Source: Euphrasia confusa (lineage: Eukaryota; Streptophyta; Magnoliopsida; Lamiales; Orobanchaceae). From it: 64,000 nt of DNA. The stretch covers positions 962,501 through 1,026,500 of the forward strand of contig OX940954.1 of the NCBI GenBank assembly GCA_954870475.1. The letters run 5' to 3'. Within the stretch, counting starts at the first letter, position 1, and the number at the start of each line of letters is the position of its first letter. The notes under the pieces were generated by a model. The model made no database searches. It had not been told where the DNA came from and saw only the letters and a program-made list of their open reading frames with translations. Both the position numbers and the translations under genes were made by a program. Positions 38,718 to 50,305 of this stretch are shown here, piece by piece.

Positions 38718-39532
38718 CACTGTTTAATTTCGCATACCATGACAATATATTTATCTTAAGGATATATATATTTTTTTGGTTAACGGTCAATATCATATAA
38801 AAAAATAAAAAAATAAAAGTTGGAAATACAGTACAACGCATAGGAAAATCCTACCGCATAAGCGAGCTAACAGGCTAGCTCTAAGCAACTCCAAAAATAA
38901 ATAAATATATATATATGTATATATATATGTTGACCCAATGTTAATTGAGTCAACGCCTACTCATGAAGGAGGCCCAATTGTTGCAAATCGCAAGGAAGGA
39001 AGCCCAGTCATTTCATCAGGCCCATAAAATAACTTGGCCTATTCATGTGGGCTGTGCTTATTCGAAGACTTTGACTGCAAAACTGAAGGTAGAGTCTACT
39101 CCAGGAAAACATGGTTCAAACAAGCATGGCCCACAATTCACAAAACATGATTTTTAAGTTGTTTCTATTAAAATTTCTAATTTTCCTACTCATTTATTTA
39201 GATTAATTATATTTTTTCCATCCCAATGTATAGTAATTTTTTTTAATTCACAACAAAACAATGCATAAATTCACTGCACACATAAAATAATTTTTATTTT
39301 AATTTATAGATATAAAAGAAATGAAACATCACGACGAATGTAATATAAATTTAATAAAAGTAATAATAATAATTTAATAAGTACTGTAGTTATTATTGTA
39401 GTTGTAGATTTGCAGTAGCATGTTAAATACTTGTAATCATTGAGTGATTGAATGATTATTTTATTAGCAAATTAGTGAGTTGGTAAAATCTTATATCTCT
39501 TTGTAATTAGACCTCGAAATCAAAACAAAGAA
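38718..39532. other. Spacer, SDR copy 1 upstream region
   Basis: Homologous to about 42238-43020 upstream of SDR copy 2. Both contain tgttgacccaatgt and attgagtcaacgcct. No gene was seen. Confidence 0.45.
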
Positions 39533-41470
39533 ATGTCGTGATGGTGACCGGCGCGTCTTCCGGGCTGGGCCGCGGCTTCTGCTTGGATTTGGCCAAAGCG
39601 GGCTGTAGAATCATAGCCGCGGCCCGCCAGATCAACCTACTCCAATCACTCTGTGACGAAATTAACACCACCAACGGGGCCCGCGCATTGCCCGTCGAGC
39701 TCGATGTCAGCGCAAGTGGGCCATCGATCGAGGCTTCGGTCCGAAAAGCTTGGGATGCTTTCGGAAGAATCGACGCTTTGATCAACAACGCCGGAGTTAG
39801 AGGTAATATAATCACGTGTAATACAAAAGAAACTGACAAACACTTCAGAACAGATCGAAGTAGTGTATATATAATTGAAATGATGAAAATATATATACAC
39901 ACAAACTCTTAATGTATTTGTAATACTTTGTTGTAGTCAAATAGAGATTCATCTTTACAAATACATGAAGCAAAATTAATTGAATTAGAAAAAATAAATA
40001 TTGAAGGAAAATTAATTTTCAATTTGGTTTAATATATTTCATTAATTGTTTTTGTGAAATTAGGTACTATGCACACTCCATTGGATTTGACCGAGGAAGA
40101 GTGGAGCAATGTGGTTCGGGTAAATACGACCGGAAATTGGTTGGTCTCCAAATTCGTTTGTATCCGAATGCGCGACTCTCGACTAGCCGGTTCGATTATC
40201 AATGTATCCTCGATCGCCGGTCTCGACAGAGGGCAATTTCTCGGAAGCTTCGCTTACACTGCTTCAAAGACTGCGGTTAACGCAATGACCAAGGTAAAAA
40301 CAATTAAACATGTTCAATAGTCGAAATTTCTTTGTCGCGTAAAATTACTTGCAACCTCGTATTTGCAGATCATGGCATTGGAACTAGGCGTGCACAAGAT
40401 AAGAGTGAACTTGATGTGGATAGAAAAAAATCAAAGATCGTATCTTACTCTCTAAGTTATTAGTATTTTATTTATTTTAATTTATTTTATTTTATTAGAG
40501 TTTTAATACTATTTATATTTACCGTATGTCATTGAATTCAGTAGTTGATTATTGATATAAAATAAAAGTTTCTCTTCTGTTGAGGTTTTTATCAGGTTTC
40601 GGTATTTTTCGAATTAACGAAAGTTTGATGTTATAATTAATTCTCGGTATTCATAGAATCAACGAGTCTTAATATTGTATTTATTGCTTCCCTGCGTCAG
40701 TTGGTATCAGAGCTTGCTGCGATGCCTTCTCGTCGTCTGTCAATCGCCGACCCCGCCGCTGAAGCCGCAGCCCGTCGTCGCCTTGAGTCGCCAGGTAACG
40801 ACCCTTACGTTTGAATTAGAAGAAATCCGACTTGCTCTCTCCGATGTTCTACCGAAAGCTCAACACCAACCCATCCCCATACTTGGGCGCACCATTGGTG
40901 ATGAACTCGATCCATATGATGATGCTCCAATTTGGGATGTCGAGTCAATTTGGGACACCGAGCCCGCCGAGCCGATCTGGGACGCCGAGCCCGTCGAGCT
41001 GATCTGGGACGACGAGTCCGTCGAACCGATCTGGGACGACGAACCGATCTGGGATGCCGAGCCGATTGGGATACTGAGCAGATATGGGACGCTGAGCCGA
41101 TTTGGGACGACGAGTCGTTGCCTCAGACTAGTGCCCCAACGCCACATCTTGAAGTTGTTGTCCCCGTGTCGCATCCTCGTGTCGTTTCACTTGCGCTGCA
41201 TCCGGATGTCGTAGCGTTGTCCTTATGTCACATCTTGAAGTTGTTATCCCCGGACTGTTTAAATCCGAGATTACACGAGAATTGATGGAAAAGGATTGGC
41301 TAAAAAATGTTGCTAAGAAAACTGTCCCTCTAAGGACATTTGGAGAATCGGATCCAGCACTAACATCGCTTGCGCGATATTTGATCCACGACTCGTCGGA
41401 GTATGTGTCGGGGAATGTGTTCATTGTGGAGGCAGGGGCTACTTTACCCCGTTTTCAATTATTTTATTAA
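39533..41470 (+). pseudogene. SDR dehydrogenase copy 1, disrupted
   Basis: Homologue of the intact SDR copies downstream. The original ATG at 39533 now leads to tcg tga: about 66 bases encoding the first ~22 residues (present in copy 2) are missing, so the cofactor-binding strand starts directly at MVTGASSGLG. Exon 1 (to 39802) and exon 2 (40064-40293) are otherwise well preserved. Exon 3 starts at 40369, is interrupted at about 40412 by an LTR-retroelement fragment, and resumes at about 41252 (GLFKSEITRELMEKDW...) to a stop at 41468-41470. The C-terminus also differs (LPRFQLFY instead of LPGxPxxSSL). The N-terminal deletion and insertion make a working enzyme very unlikely. Confidence 0.85.
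40412..41251 (+). mobile_element. Truncated LTR-retrotransposon fragment in SDR exon 3
   Basis: 40412-40699 looks like a 288-bp 5' LTR with ends TGA...TCA. Two bases later comes tggtatcagagc (40702-40713), the classic primer-binding site complementary to plant initiator tRNA-Met. About 540 bases of internal sequence follow, with a reading frame (about 40675-41214) whose second half is an acidic tandem repeat (EPIWDAE/PVEPIWDDE). No 3' LTR or reverse transcriptase is present; the right edge joins the SDR exon within a shared atcccc, which suggests a deletion joined by microhomology. Confidence 0.75.
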
Positions 41471-43021
41471 AAATACGTTTTTCAATAAAATTAATTAAAA
41501 TTCATTTTTAAGAAACGTAAATATTTTTACATTTTCGAAATCTATAAAATACGTACGTAGTATAAACATCAATTTTAAATATCAATTAATTTATGCGTTT
41601 CTACTTAGTAAACACAATTAAATTTGTCTCGAATTTCAAAATATATTTTATTTTTAATTTCTAAAAATTTCGAAATAAATATAAACAAATACAACGAAAA
41701 TTTTAAATTATAAAATGACGATCGAAAATTATAAAAACGTTGAATTTCATAATGAATGTGTTGAGTCTTTTTTATAAACAATGAATTTATAAAAAAGTTT
41801 TCTTTTTTTCTTTTTGTTTTTTTGAGTCTTTTGATGGAAAATGATGAGAAAGATTTGTGCGTGGAGTATGTGTACTGTGTATGTATCTTATGCGTGCTCG
41901 AATTTCATAATGAATGTGTTGAAGAGGTGTTCTTGATTTTTCTCAAAATATACAGTAGTAAAACTCTGTTTTTTATAATTTGATTATGAAAAAATTAGGG
42001 ATTTCTCTAATTACTTGGTAAATTATGAGTTTTATTTTTTTATTTATTACCTTTTTGTTTTATGATTGGTTCGTTTTTCACTTTATAGATTACGCTTGGA
42101 AATGACCTATGAATTCAATTGAGACAAAAAAGTATATATGTGTCAAAATTTTGTCACCCAATAAAGATAAACAGGCTATCAAGAAATGATAGTACTCGAC
42201 TACTCGGTAAAAAAGAACTGCAGCATAACACTCTTTAATTTCGATTACCATGACAATATACAGTATTTGTCTTAAGGATATCTATGTTGACCCAATGTGG
42301 CAATTGAGTCAACGCCTCGCATGCTCTTGTACTCGGGAAACAGGCCCAATTGTTGTAAATTGCAAGTAAGCAGGCCTGGTCATTCCAATAAGCCCATAAA
42401 ATAACTGTGCCGATTCATGTGGGCTGGGCTTACTTGAAGACTTTGACTGCACAACTGAAGGTAGAGTCTAGTCCAGAAAAAACATGATTTTAGTCAAGCA
42501 TGGTCTACAGTAGAGAAACAACCTGGGTTTTCAACCGACCAAATCATGATTTTAAGTTGTTTCTATTAAAATTTCTCATTTCTCTATCCAATTATTTTAG
42601 ATTATTTAAAAAATATTACTTTATCCGTATCAATTCATTATAGGAGTATTTTATAATAAATTGAAATAAAAATATAGTAGTAATATATTACAACAAACTA
42701 CACAAATTCACTACACACATACTACTCATTTGTAAATAACAAATGAAGTGAAACAACAGCTTTGAATTGAGTATTATTTTCTAATTTGAAGATCTAAAAG
42801 AAATAAAACGAATGAAATATAGAATTCATATTAATAGTAATAATAATTTAATAAGTTGTTAATATTGCCGTTGTAGCATGTTAAATATCTGTACGCATTT
42901 GAGTGATTGATTGATTATTTTATTAGCAATTAGTGAGTTGGTAATATTTTATACTGTAGTTCTCTTCAAAGTCAGCATCTCTTTGTATTTTGTAATTAGA
43001 CCTCGAAATCAAAACAAAGAA
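41471..43021. other. Duplicated spacer upstream of SDR copy 2
   Basis: 41790-42240 copies the PIN-upstream region (37728-38148), and 42240-43020 copies the flank of SDR copy 1. It contains the empty site for the MITE-like insertion at about 42225. No gene was seen. Confidence 0.6.
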
Positions 43022-44313
43022 ATGCCGGAGAACAAAATCGGCTCGGCCAACGGCTTTGAGCCATGGCTCGATCTGACCGGCAAAGTCGTGATGGTGACCG
43101 GCGCGTCTTCCGGGCTGGGCCGTGGCTTCTGCTTGGATTTGGCCAAAGCGGGCTGCAGAATCATAGCCTCGGCCCGCCGGATCAACCTACTCCAATCACT
43201 TTGCGACGAGATTAATAACACCACCAATGAGATCCGCGCATTGGCCGTCGAGCTCGACGTCAGCTCAAGTGGGCCCGCAATCGAGGCTTCAGTCCACAAA
43301 GCTTGGGATGCATTCGGAAGAATCGACGCTTTGATCAACAACGCCGGAGTTAGAGGTAATATAATCAAATGTAATACAAAGAAAACTGACAAACACTTCA
43401 GAGTATAAGTACAAATTCTTAATGTATTTGTAATATACTTTGTAGTCAAATAGAGATTCATCTTTACAAATAGATGAAACAAAATTAATTGAATTAGAAA
43501 AAACATTTTGTTTTTTTGGTAAAATTAATTAATTTTGTTTAATATAATTTTTAATTTGGTTTAATATGTTTCATTGATTATATCTGTGAAATTAAAGAGA
43601 TGGAGTATATAATGGAATAGGTAGTATGCACACTCCACTGGATTTGACCGAGGAAGAGTGGAACAATGTGGTCCGGGTAAACATGACCGGAAATTGGTTG
43701 GTCTCCAAATTCGTTTGTATCCGAATGCGCGACTCTCGACTAGCCGGTTCGATTATCAATGTATCCTCGATCGCCGGTCTCGACCGAGGGCAATTTCTCG
43801 GAGGTTTCGCGTACACTGCTTCAAAGACTGGTGTTAACGCAATGACCAAGGTAAAAACATTAAACATGTCAAGGGTTGTTAACTCAGTTGGTTAAGCATT
43901 TGAATTGAAGACCACGAGGCCCAATCTTAAACATTGCAATTGACCTATACAAAAAAAATAAAAATAAAATAAACATGCATGTTCAATAGTCGATATCTTG
44001 TCGCGTAAAATTACTTGCATTCTCGTATTTACAGATCATGGCATTGGAACTAGGGGTGCACAAGATAAGAGTGAACTCTATATCCCCAGGACTAATTAAA
44101 TCCGAGATAACGCAAGGCCTGATGGAGAAGGATTGGCTGAAATCGGTCGCAAAGAAGGTGGTACCGTTGAGGACATTCGGAGAATCAGATCCAGCGTTAA
44201 CATCGCTTGCGCGCTATTTAATTCACGACTCGTCCGAGTACGTGTCGGGGAACGTGTTCATTGTGGAGGCGGGATCTACTTTACCCGGTTTTCCGCTTTT
44301 CTCCTCTCTTTAA
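43022..44313 (+). CDS. Short-chain dehydrogenase/reductase, copy 2 (FabG-like, At3g55290/At3g55310 type)
   Basis: Exons 43022-43355, 43621-43850 and 44035-44313 encode 280 residues. The classical SDR features are present: cofactor motif TGASSGLG, NNAG, catalytic Ser in INVSSIAG, and the YxxxK pair in AYTASKTG. The conserved plant C-terminus ends EAGSTLPGFPLFSSL. The start MPENKIGSANGFEPWLDL is supported by copy 3. It is probably a soluble NAD(P)H-dependent reductase; the substrate is unknown. Intron 2 contains a SINE-like insertion that copy 1 lacks. Gene order and duplicated flanks show it arose with copy 1. Confidence 0.9.
43869..43977 (+). mobile_element. tRNA-derived SINE-like insertion in SDR copy 2 intron
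   Basis: Copy 1 has taaacatgttcaatag uninterrupted at the same intron position. Here taaacatg (43861-43868) is followed by about 101 inserted bases and then taaacatg again (43970-43977), an 8-bp target duplication. The insert has a tRNA-like head (taactcagttggttaag resembles a Pol III A box) and an A-rich tail (aaaaaaaataaaaataaaat), the layout of a short SINE. Confidence 0.65.
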
Positions 44314-44731
44314 TTGTTTTGATCATCAGAAAATCAAAATTCTGAAGTGAAAATTTGTACTAGGCTTTTGAACTTTATACTCACATTATGTTTCATCTCA
44401 TTACTTTGGTAATCTAACTAAAGGGTAAGAGAGTTCATCTTAGATTGCCAATGCATTTTGACACTGAATACTCCCTAAATCCTAAATCAAAATATCACTA
44501 GCAAAAATAGATAATGAAAATCGAGTTGTCTCATAAAAGTCGAGTATTTACCAAACTATAGGGGTGCTTTTTAAAAATTCAATAAAAGGTAGGTGAGATT
44601 TTATAGTTTCGTCAAAGTGTGGGTAACTTTTTGTAATTAAAAAACATCTAATTCAAAAGAATCAAAACACACATTTAACAAAGTTCTTTCCACCGCTCTC
44701 ACCCACACCCGAAATCAATAGAAACAGAGAA
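44314..44731. other. Spacer and promoter of SDR copy 3
   Basis: AT-rich, no coding evidence. It shows no clear likeness to the flanks of copies 1 and 2, so copy 3 belongs to an older duplication. Confidence 0.4.
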
Positions 44732-45910
44732 ATGTCGGAGAGCAAAATCGGCGCGGCTAACGGCTTTGAGCCGTGGCTCGACCTCACCGACAAAGTCGTG
44801 ATGGTTACCGGCGCGTCTTCCGGGCTGGGCCGAGGCTTCTGCTTGGATTTAGCCAAAGCGGGCTGCAGAATCGTAGCCGCCGCCCGGCGGATCGACCTCC
44901 TCCAATCACTCTGCGACGAGATCAACGCCACCAATGGGATCGGCTCCAGCGAGCCGATCCGCGCATTGCCCGTCGCGCTCGACGTCAGCGCGGGTGGGCA
45001 TGCTATCGAGGCTTCGGTCGAGAAAGCCTGGGACGCCTTCGGAAGAATCGATGCTCTGATCAACAACGCCGGAGTCAGAGGTAATAATAAAGATCGCATT
45101 TTTATTTCTTTTTTTTTAGGGTTTTCACATTTTACCTTTATTTCGTCGACCTAATTTCATTTCAGCCGCCCATTTGATTTCTTTTAGTTAAATTTGCACT
45201 ATTTTTTCACTTTTTAATTCAAAAGATAATTGTCAAAATTAAATCACATTTGATTTTTTTTAGTTAAATTTGCGCTCTATTTTTTCACTTTTTTAATTCA
45301 AAAGATAATTATCAAATGAAGTATAATTGAACAGGTAGTGTGCACACTCCACTGGATTTGACAGAGGATGAATGGAACAATGTTGTTCGGGTAAACATGA
45401 CCGGAAATTGGTTGGTCTCGAAGTTCGTTTGTACCCGAATGCTCGACTCTCGACTAGGCGGTTCGGTTATCAACGTATCCTCGATCGCCGGTCTGAATCG
45501 AGGGCAATTGCCTGGGAGCTTCGTGTATGCCGCTTCAAAGACTGCTGTTAACTCAATGACAAAGGTAAAAAAAAAAATAACAAGTCGATAGTCGGTTTCT
45601 TGTAAAGTAAAATTTCGCCTCGTATTTGCAGATAATGGCTATGGAACTAGGGTTGCACAGGATAAGAGTGAACTCTATATCCCCCGGGCTGTTTAAATCC
45701 GAGATAACGCAAGGCCTGATGGAGAAGGATTGGCTGAAATCAGTCGCGAAGAAGGTGGTCCCGCTTAGGACATACGGAGAATCGGACCCTGCGCTAACTT
45801 CGCTCGCTCGTTATTTGATCCACGACTCGTCTGAGTATGTGTCGGGCAATGTGTTCATTGTGGAGGCTGGTGCTACTTTACCTGGTGTGCCGATTTACTC
45901 CTCTCTTTAA
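44732..45910 (+). CDS. Short-chain dehydrogenase/reductase, copy 3
   Basis: Exons 44732-45080, 45335-45564 and 45632-45910 encode 285 residues. It keeps TGASSGLG, NNAG, INVSSIAG and YAASK, and ends EAGATLPGVPIYSSL, which matches the plant At3g55310-type C-terminus best of the three. A five-residue insertion (GSSEP region) in the first exon sets it apart from copies 1 and 2. Same intron positions and phases as copy 2. Substrate unknown; cytosolic reductase inferred. Confidence 0.9.
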
Positions 45911-47459
45911 ATATATGCATCATCCGAATTCAGAAGTCGGATAAATATATTACATGAACCACTGATTGTCTTTTGTTGATGTATCAAAACAATTGAACTT
46001 GTTTGCTCTTCCTTCTCATTGTGTTGTCCATCTTATTCAAACCTCTTCATGATTTATTTTTATTTTTTCTTCAGCTAATAAGTTTTCATTATTCTAGCCG
46101 AAGTGTTGCCCAGGCCAACTATACTATATTGTTCATTCATTCACTTATATATGCTGTTGCAATAACAAAAAGGCACTAAGTGTTGCATCGTGTGAGTCTT
46201 GTCTCGTGTTTTTTCGTTTTTCGAATAAAAAAGATTGTGCCTGAGTTACCTTTCACTTGTTGTTTGTGATTGTGATTGTGATCGTGATTTTCTCAATTGC
46301 TCTCTCTATCAAATTTAAGTTAGTTTTGTTTTGTTGATAAAAAAATTGATTAGTCACTAACTATCAAAAGTTGGATCAATTAACGCTTTAATTAAAAAAA
46401 ATTGTAAAAATAATAAAGTTGTCTAACTTTGAGCTCAATATTCTTTATGCATGTGAAATATCTAAGCATAAATGAATCTGATCAATATAATTAAATATTT
46501 AAATATCTTAAGTAAATGAATCTCAATTCATCAAGTAAATAAATATCACAATCTAAATTTAGATTGTAAAAAAACAATTGTATAAATAAAAAATTAAATG
46601 AATATCCTATATCTGCGTGGAGTATCCTATTCCTATATAAGATTTTCGATTGTGAGCATAAAATGATAATTTAGAGTTTAAATTTGAAGACCACTATTCG
46701 AGGGATGAATTATCATTATTTAGAGAACCTGATTAATAATTTAATATACTCAACAATTAATTTATATTGTTTGATGAAAATTACTATTTCCGTATTAGAG
46801 AACTTGCAACACTTTTTTTTTTTTTTTTTGTAAATTATATAAAAAAAAAAGTATTGCAACTTCTTTGAGAATATTAATAAGAGTAATTTTGGATGAAGGG
46901 AAGCTTAAAAAATTTTGTTACAATTTAATAATCCACTCTTTCTCAATTATTAATAAGAGGAGATTACATAATATTATTTTAATTTTGTTAATTACATGGC
47001 GGTTATTAATTTTACACGGGCAATTATTAATTATAATAGTTACGCAGTTATTACTTTGTTTTACAATTATAATTTTAAACTATTCTAATAAATAAAAAAA
47101 TTTAAAAAATGAAACATTAAATTGTAAATCGTAATTTATACTGTAAAACTTAAAATATATTAAACTATATTACCATTTAACCTAAATAGTTCTATTAAGA
47201 GAATTTTAGAAAAAAAAATAGTTTGACTTATGAAACTATAATAAAATACTAAAGATTGGTATTACTATGAAAAAGTAAATTATAATTTCTTTTATTATAT
47301 TTTAAGATATTTTTATGTTTTCTAATTATATTTTAAGACACTTTTTCAAAATTAAAAAGTCTAACGTACCCTTTACATTTCAAACAGTAATTTGTTTTTA
47401 ATTCGTTGAATAAACATGTTTTGGAAGAAACCCTAATCTCTTTTCTAGTACAACATTTT
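45911..47459. other. AT-rich intergenic DNA
   Basis: No gene, RNA or transposon terminus was recognised. Open frames here are AT-driven. Confidence 0.5.
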
Positions 47460-48170
47460 TCACTTGGCGAAGAGAATGTCGAGGTCCAAGCCTCCAACAT
47501 CGGCCTCCAACTTGAAAGCACGCATCGACGATGAGACGGTCGCTGAGCGTTCCCACGTCAAAGCGAACCCAAGAGCAAGCCGACGACCTCGACATCCCCT
47601 TTTCCTCCCAATCTCGACCTGGCAAATGGCCGTGGCAACGCGATGACAGTGGAGTTGGCTTGAACATGGGGTTTCTTCGTCCGGTACGACAAGTAAGGCT
47701 TGAAGGTCAGCATCAATGAGACAACGTCGGATTAAATAAGCTACAATTGAAATCAAATACTCCGGCCGATCTCCTAATTAAGATTGACGTTGGTGTATAT
47801 GTTCGCAGAGAGACTATCAAGAGCTCCGATCATGACCTGCTCGGCCTCCTCCCCAGCAGTGCACATCGACGGGACGAAACACATTGCCTCTAGGACGTAG
47901 CTGTCATTGCCGAGATGGAGCTCTTGAGGATCTTCCAGATTCACTGGAATTCGAGAGAGAAACGTTGAAATTGCCGGTCAATCATTAATTAAGTATGATT
48001 GGAGGGAGGCCACTCGAAAGATCCGCAACGAACAATACAATGGAGCCATTTGGTTCTGAAGGAAGAAGCGGGTGGAGTTCTTGCGGCCGTTCCGGTGGCT
48101 GTTTCGGCGCGCGTGATTCAAGAGCTTGAAAACATGATCTTGATAATCAATACCGCTTGAGAAAGGAAGG
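47460..48170 (-). other. GC-richer degenerate coding-like segment, unidentified
   Basis: This island stands out from AT-rich flanks. On the minus strand, frames read protein-like stretches such as LGNDSYVLEAMCFVPSMC and EAEQVMIGALDSLSANIY (about 47985-47780, no ATG) and LEADVGGLDLDILFAK ending at 47460. Stops and frame changes separate them. I do not recognise the family. It could be a decayed gene or the coding remnant of a transposon. Confidence 0.35.
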
Positions 48171-48460
48171 ATACGTAGACTTTTTGATGTTATCATCCTA
48201 GTTTTGTGTAATATAATTATCATTTTTTTTGCTAGTTTCGTTTTTAATTTTGTGTAATACAATTACTAGTTTTGTTTTTAGTTTTATTTAATACGATTAA
48301 GTCTTGTGGAAGGAAGTATACGTAGACTTTTTGATGTTATCATCCTAATTTTGTGTACTATAATTACCACTTTTTTGGCTAGTTCCGTTCTTAATTTTTT
48401 GTAATACAATTACTAGTTTTGTTCTTAGTTTTATGTAATACGATTAAGTTTTAATTATTT
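48165..48460. repeat. 147-bp tandem duplication
   Basis: Two adjacent diverged copies starting near tacgtagactttttgatgtt (48172 and 48319), each containing ctagttttgtt/ttagttttat strings. The remainder of 48460-49990 has no recognised gene; a 52-bp tandem repeat starts at 49407 and 49459. Confidence 0.7.
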
Positions 48461-49933
48461 TGTTTTTTGGGTAATTTTATTTGAAACTGTAAGAACAAAA
48501 TTGTCTACATCTACTATTTTTGGGCTGCTTCTTTTGCTATGGGAAAAATCCAAAATTTGGGTTGCTCCTTTTGCTATCGAAAAAATTCATTCCTTAAATC
48601 GTACGCCCACCTACGTGGGGCCACCGAGTCGGGGGTTGGAAATCTGGAGATGGTAAGCATGAAAATGAAACGAGAAGAGCTGAAGGGAGCCCAAGAAGGA
48701 GTCGGAGCAGGAGTCCCGTGAGGAAGGGAGTGCGAAACGTAGCTCTAGGATCAAGCTGTGGAATCAAGACAGGGAGGAGGAGTAAGGATAAGTTAATCGA
48801 AACTTTCTTCCTAGTTGCTGGAGTTTTTTTGTTAGTTTTGATAGTGCTAGTTAGAAATTGTGTTCTTATTAACTTTCAGGTATTTGTGCTTTTTGTGGTT
48901 GATGATTTAAGATGATATGCAACGAGCATGTAGATTGATACTTTGATTAGTGGTCATGGTACAATTACACAGATGTCGAGTTGATATGAAGAGAGCAGTT
49001 ATATATTTTGCGTTTCCTCCGGCATATTCAATCATTTTCGGTAGCAATTCTTTTACAGATCTTCGTACTTGCAGGCCGCACCTACTACAAATTTTTTCGT
49101 CTTTGTCGTAGCATACAGTATTCTCCTAGTTTATTAGTTTTATGTTAGAGTTTTTTGCTAGTTTTGTTCTTAGTGTTATATAATTATCATTTTTATGCTA
49201 AGTAACGTTTCTAATTTCGTCTTATACAATTATCAATTTTATGTTAGTTTCGTTCTTATCTTTGTAATGTGAGGGCAGTTACTCCATAAATATAAATAGG
49301 CAAGTGCTAAATCTTAGAAGAGGAGTCACTAATTTAATTTCATCTAACAAACAGGTAGTGAAACTATGTTTTAATATCATATATCTATTAAAATAGACAT
49401 TAACAAGTAGTGAAACTATATTTGAACTTTAATAAAAATATAAAACAAAGGTCAGGAAGTAGTGAAACTATATTTGAACTTTAATAAAAATATAAAACAA
49501 ATGTCAGGAACACAAAAGTCATGAACCGCCACGCATGTGCAAACCCATCTCCCCATACTGCTCGTCAGTTTCAACTGTGTTCGACGAACAAACGAATTGC
49601 ATCCAATTTCTACTTCAATACATCAATGGCATTGAGAAACTGTTGCGATGCTTCTACAACGCTAGTTGTCTCAATCGTGAAAATGTAGTTGTCTTCCTTG
49701 ACTTGGATCTCAATCGTGAAAATATGTGTCAGCATCATGAAAATAAATCTGAAAGGTCGGCAAAAAAAAAAAAAACCATGCAGGATTAAATTACATTCAA
49801 TAATAAATGTAATTTGTACAATGTACATGCAGGATTAAATTAATTAATCGAAAATATTGAATCGTAAATTCATTGATAAAGGCCCTTGGGCCCAATTTCA
49901 TAAAGCCCATTAAAAGCCCATATTCGTCTCGTC

Positions 49934-49978
49934 ATCCCACATTGGAAAAAACCTACCGCGCTGTTTCTGTTTATATAA
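49934..49978 (+). promoter_or_regulatory. USE and TATA of the decayed U6 copy
   Basis: A USE-like atcccacattg at 49934-49944 and TTTATATAA at 49970-49978, about 25 bases apart, the Pol III spacing for plant snRNA genes. Both elements look intact. Confidence 0.7.
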
Positions 49979-49999
49979 CCATGGCGACTGATAAGTTTC

Positions 50000-50093
50000 G
50001 TCCCGAAGACATCCGATAAAATTGGAACGAATAATGGAAGATTAGCATAGCCCTGTGCTATGAAAGCATAAATTGATAGAAATGGTCCAATTT
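50000..50093 (+). pseudogene. Decayed U6 snRNA copy
   Basis: Aligns with the intact U6 at 53145 but has lost part of the 5' stem-loop (cgtcccgaagac in place of the ttcggggac loop) and the central region around catagccctgtgctatgaa. The ends catccgataaaattggaacg and aaatggtccaattttttt are kept. The transcript could not form normal U6. Confidence 0.85.
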
Positions 50094-50116
50094 TTTTTTT
50101 TCAAAAAACCCCACAA

Positions 50117-50305
50117 ATTAGGTTTTTTTATTTTCCCCAAAAATTCGGGGTTTTTTTTTTGAACTATTTAGGTAATATAGTTTAATATATTTTAAGAGTA
50201 TTTTTAAATCTAGGTTTTTTTATTTTTCCCAAAAATTTTGGGTTTTTTTTTTTGAACTATTTAGGTAATATAGTTTAATATATTTTAAGAGTATTTTTAA
50301 ATCTC
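50117..50305. repeat. ~94-bp tandem duplication after the U6 pseudogene
   Basis: Two copies of a block with ccaaaaatt, a long T run, and gaactatttaggtaatatag, offset by about 94 bases. The rest of 50306-51230 is AT-rich with no gene. Confidence 0.75.

Noticed and set aside
40675..41214. A host protein-coding gene with EPIWD repeats
   Set aside because: It follows directly on an LTR and primer-binding site inside a disrupted exon, so it is retroelement internal sequence.
43869..43977. A functional tRNA gene
   Set aside because: Only an A-box-like stretch is convincing; the B box is degenerate, no complete cloverleaf can be folded, and target duplications plus an A-rich tail indicate a SINE-like insertion.
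46865..47095. Hydrophobic 76-residue frame resembling a membrane peptide
   Set aside because: Produced by A/T homopolymers in intergenic DNA; no homology cue, leader or neighbouring exon.
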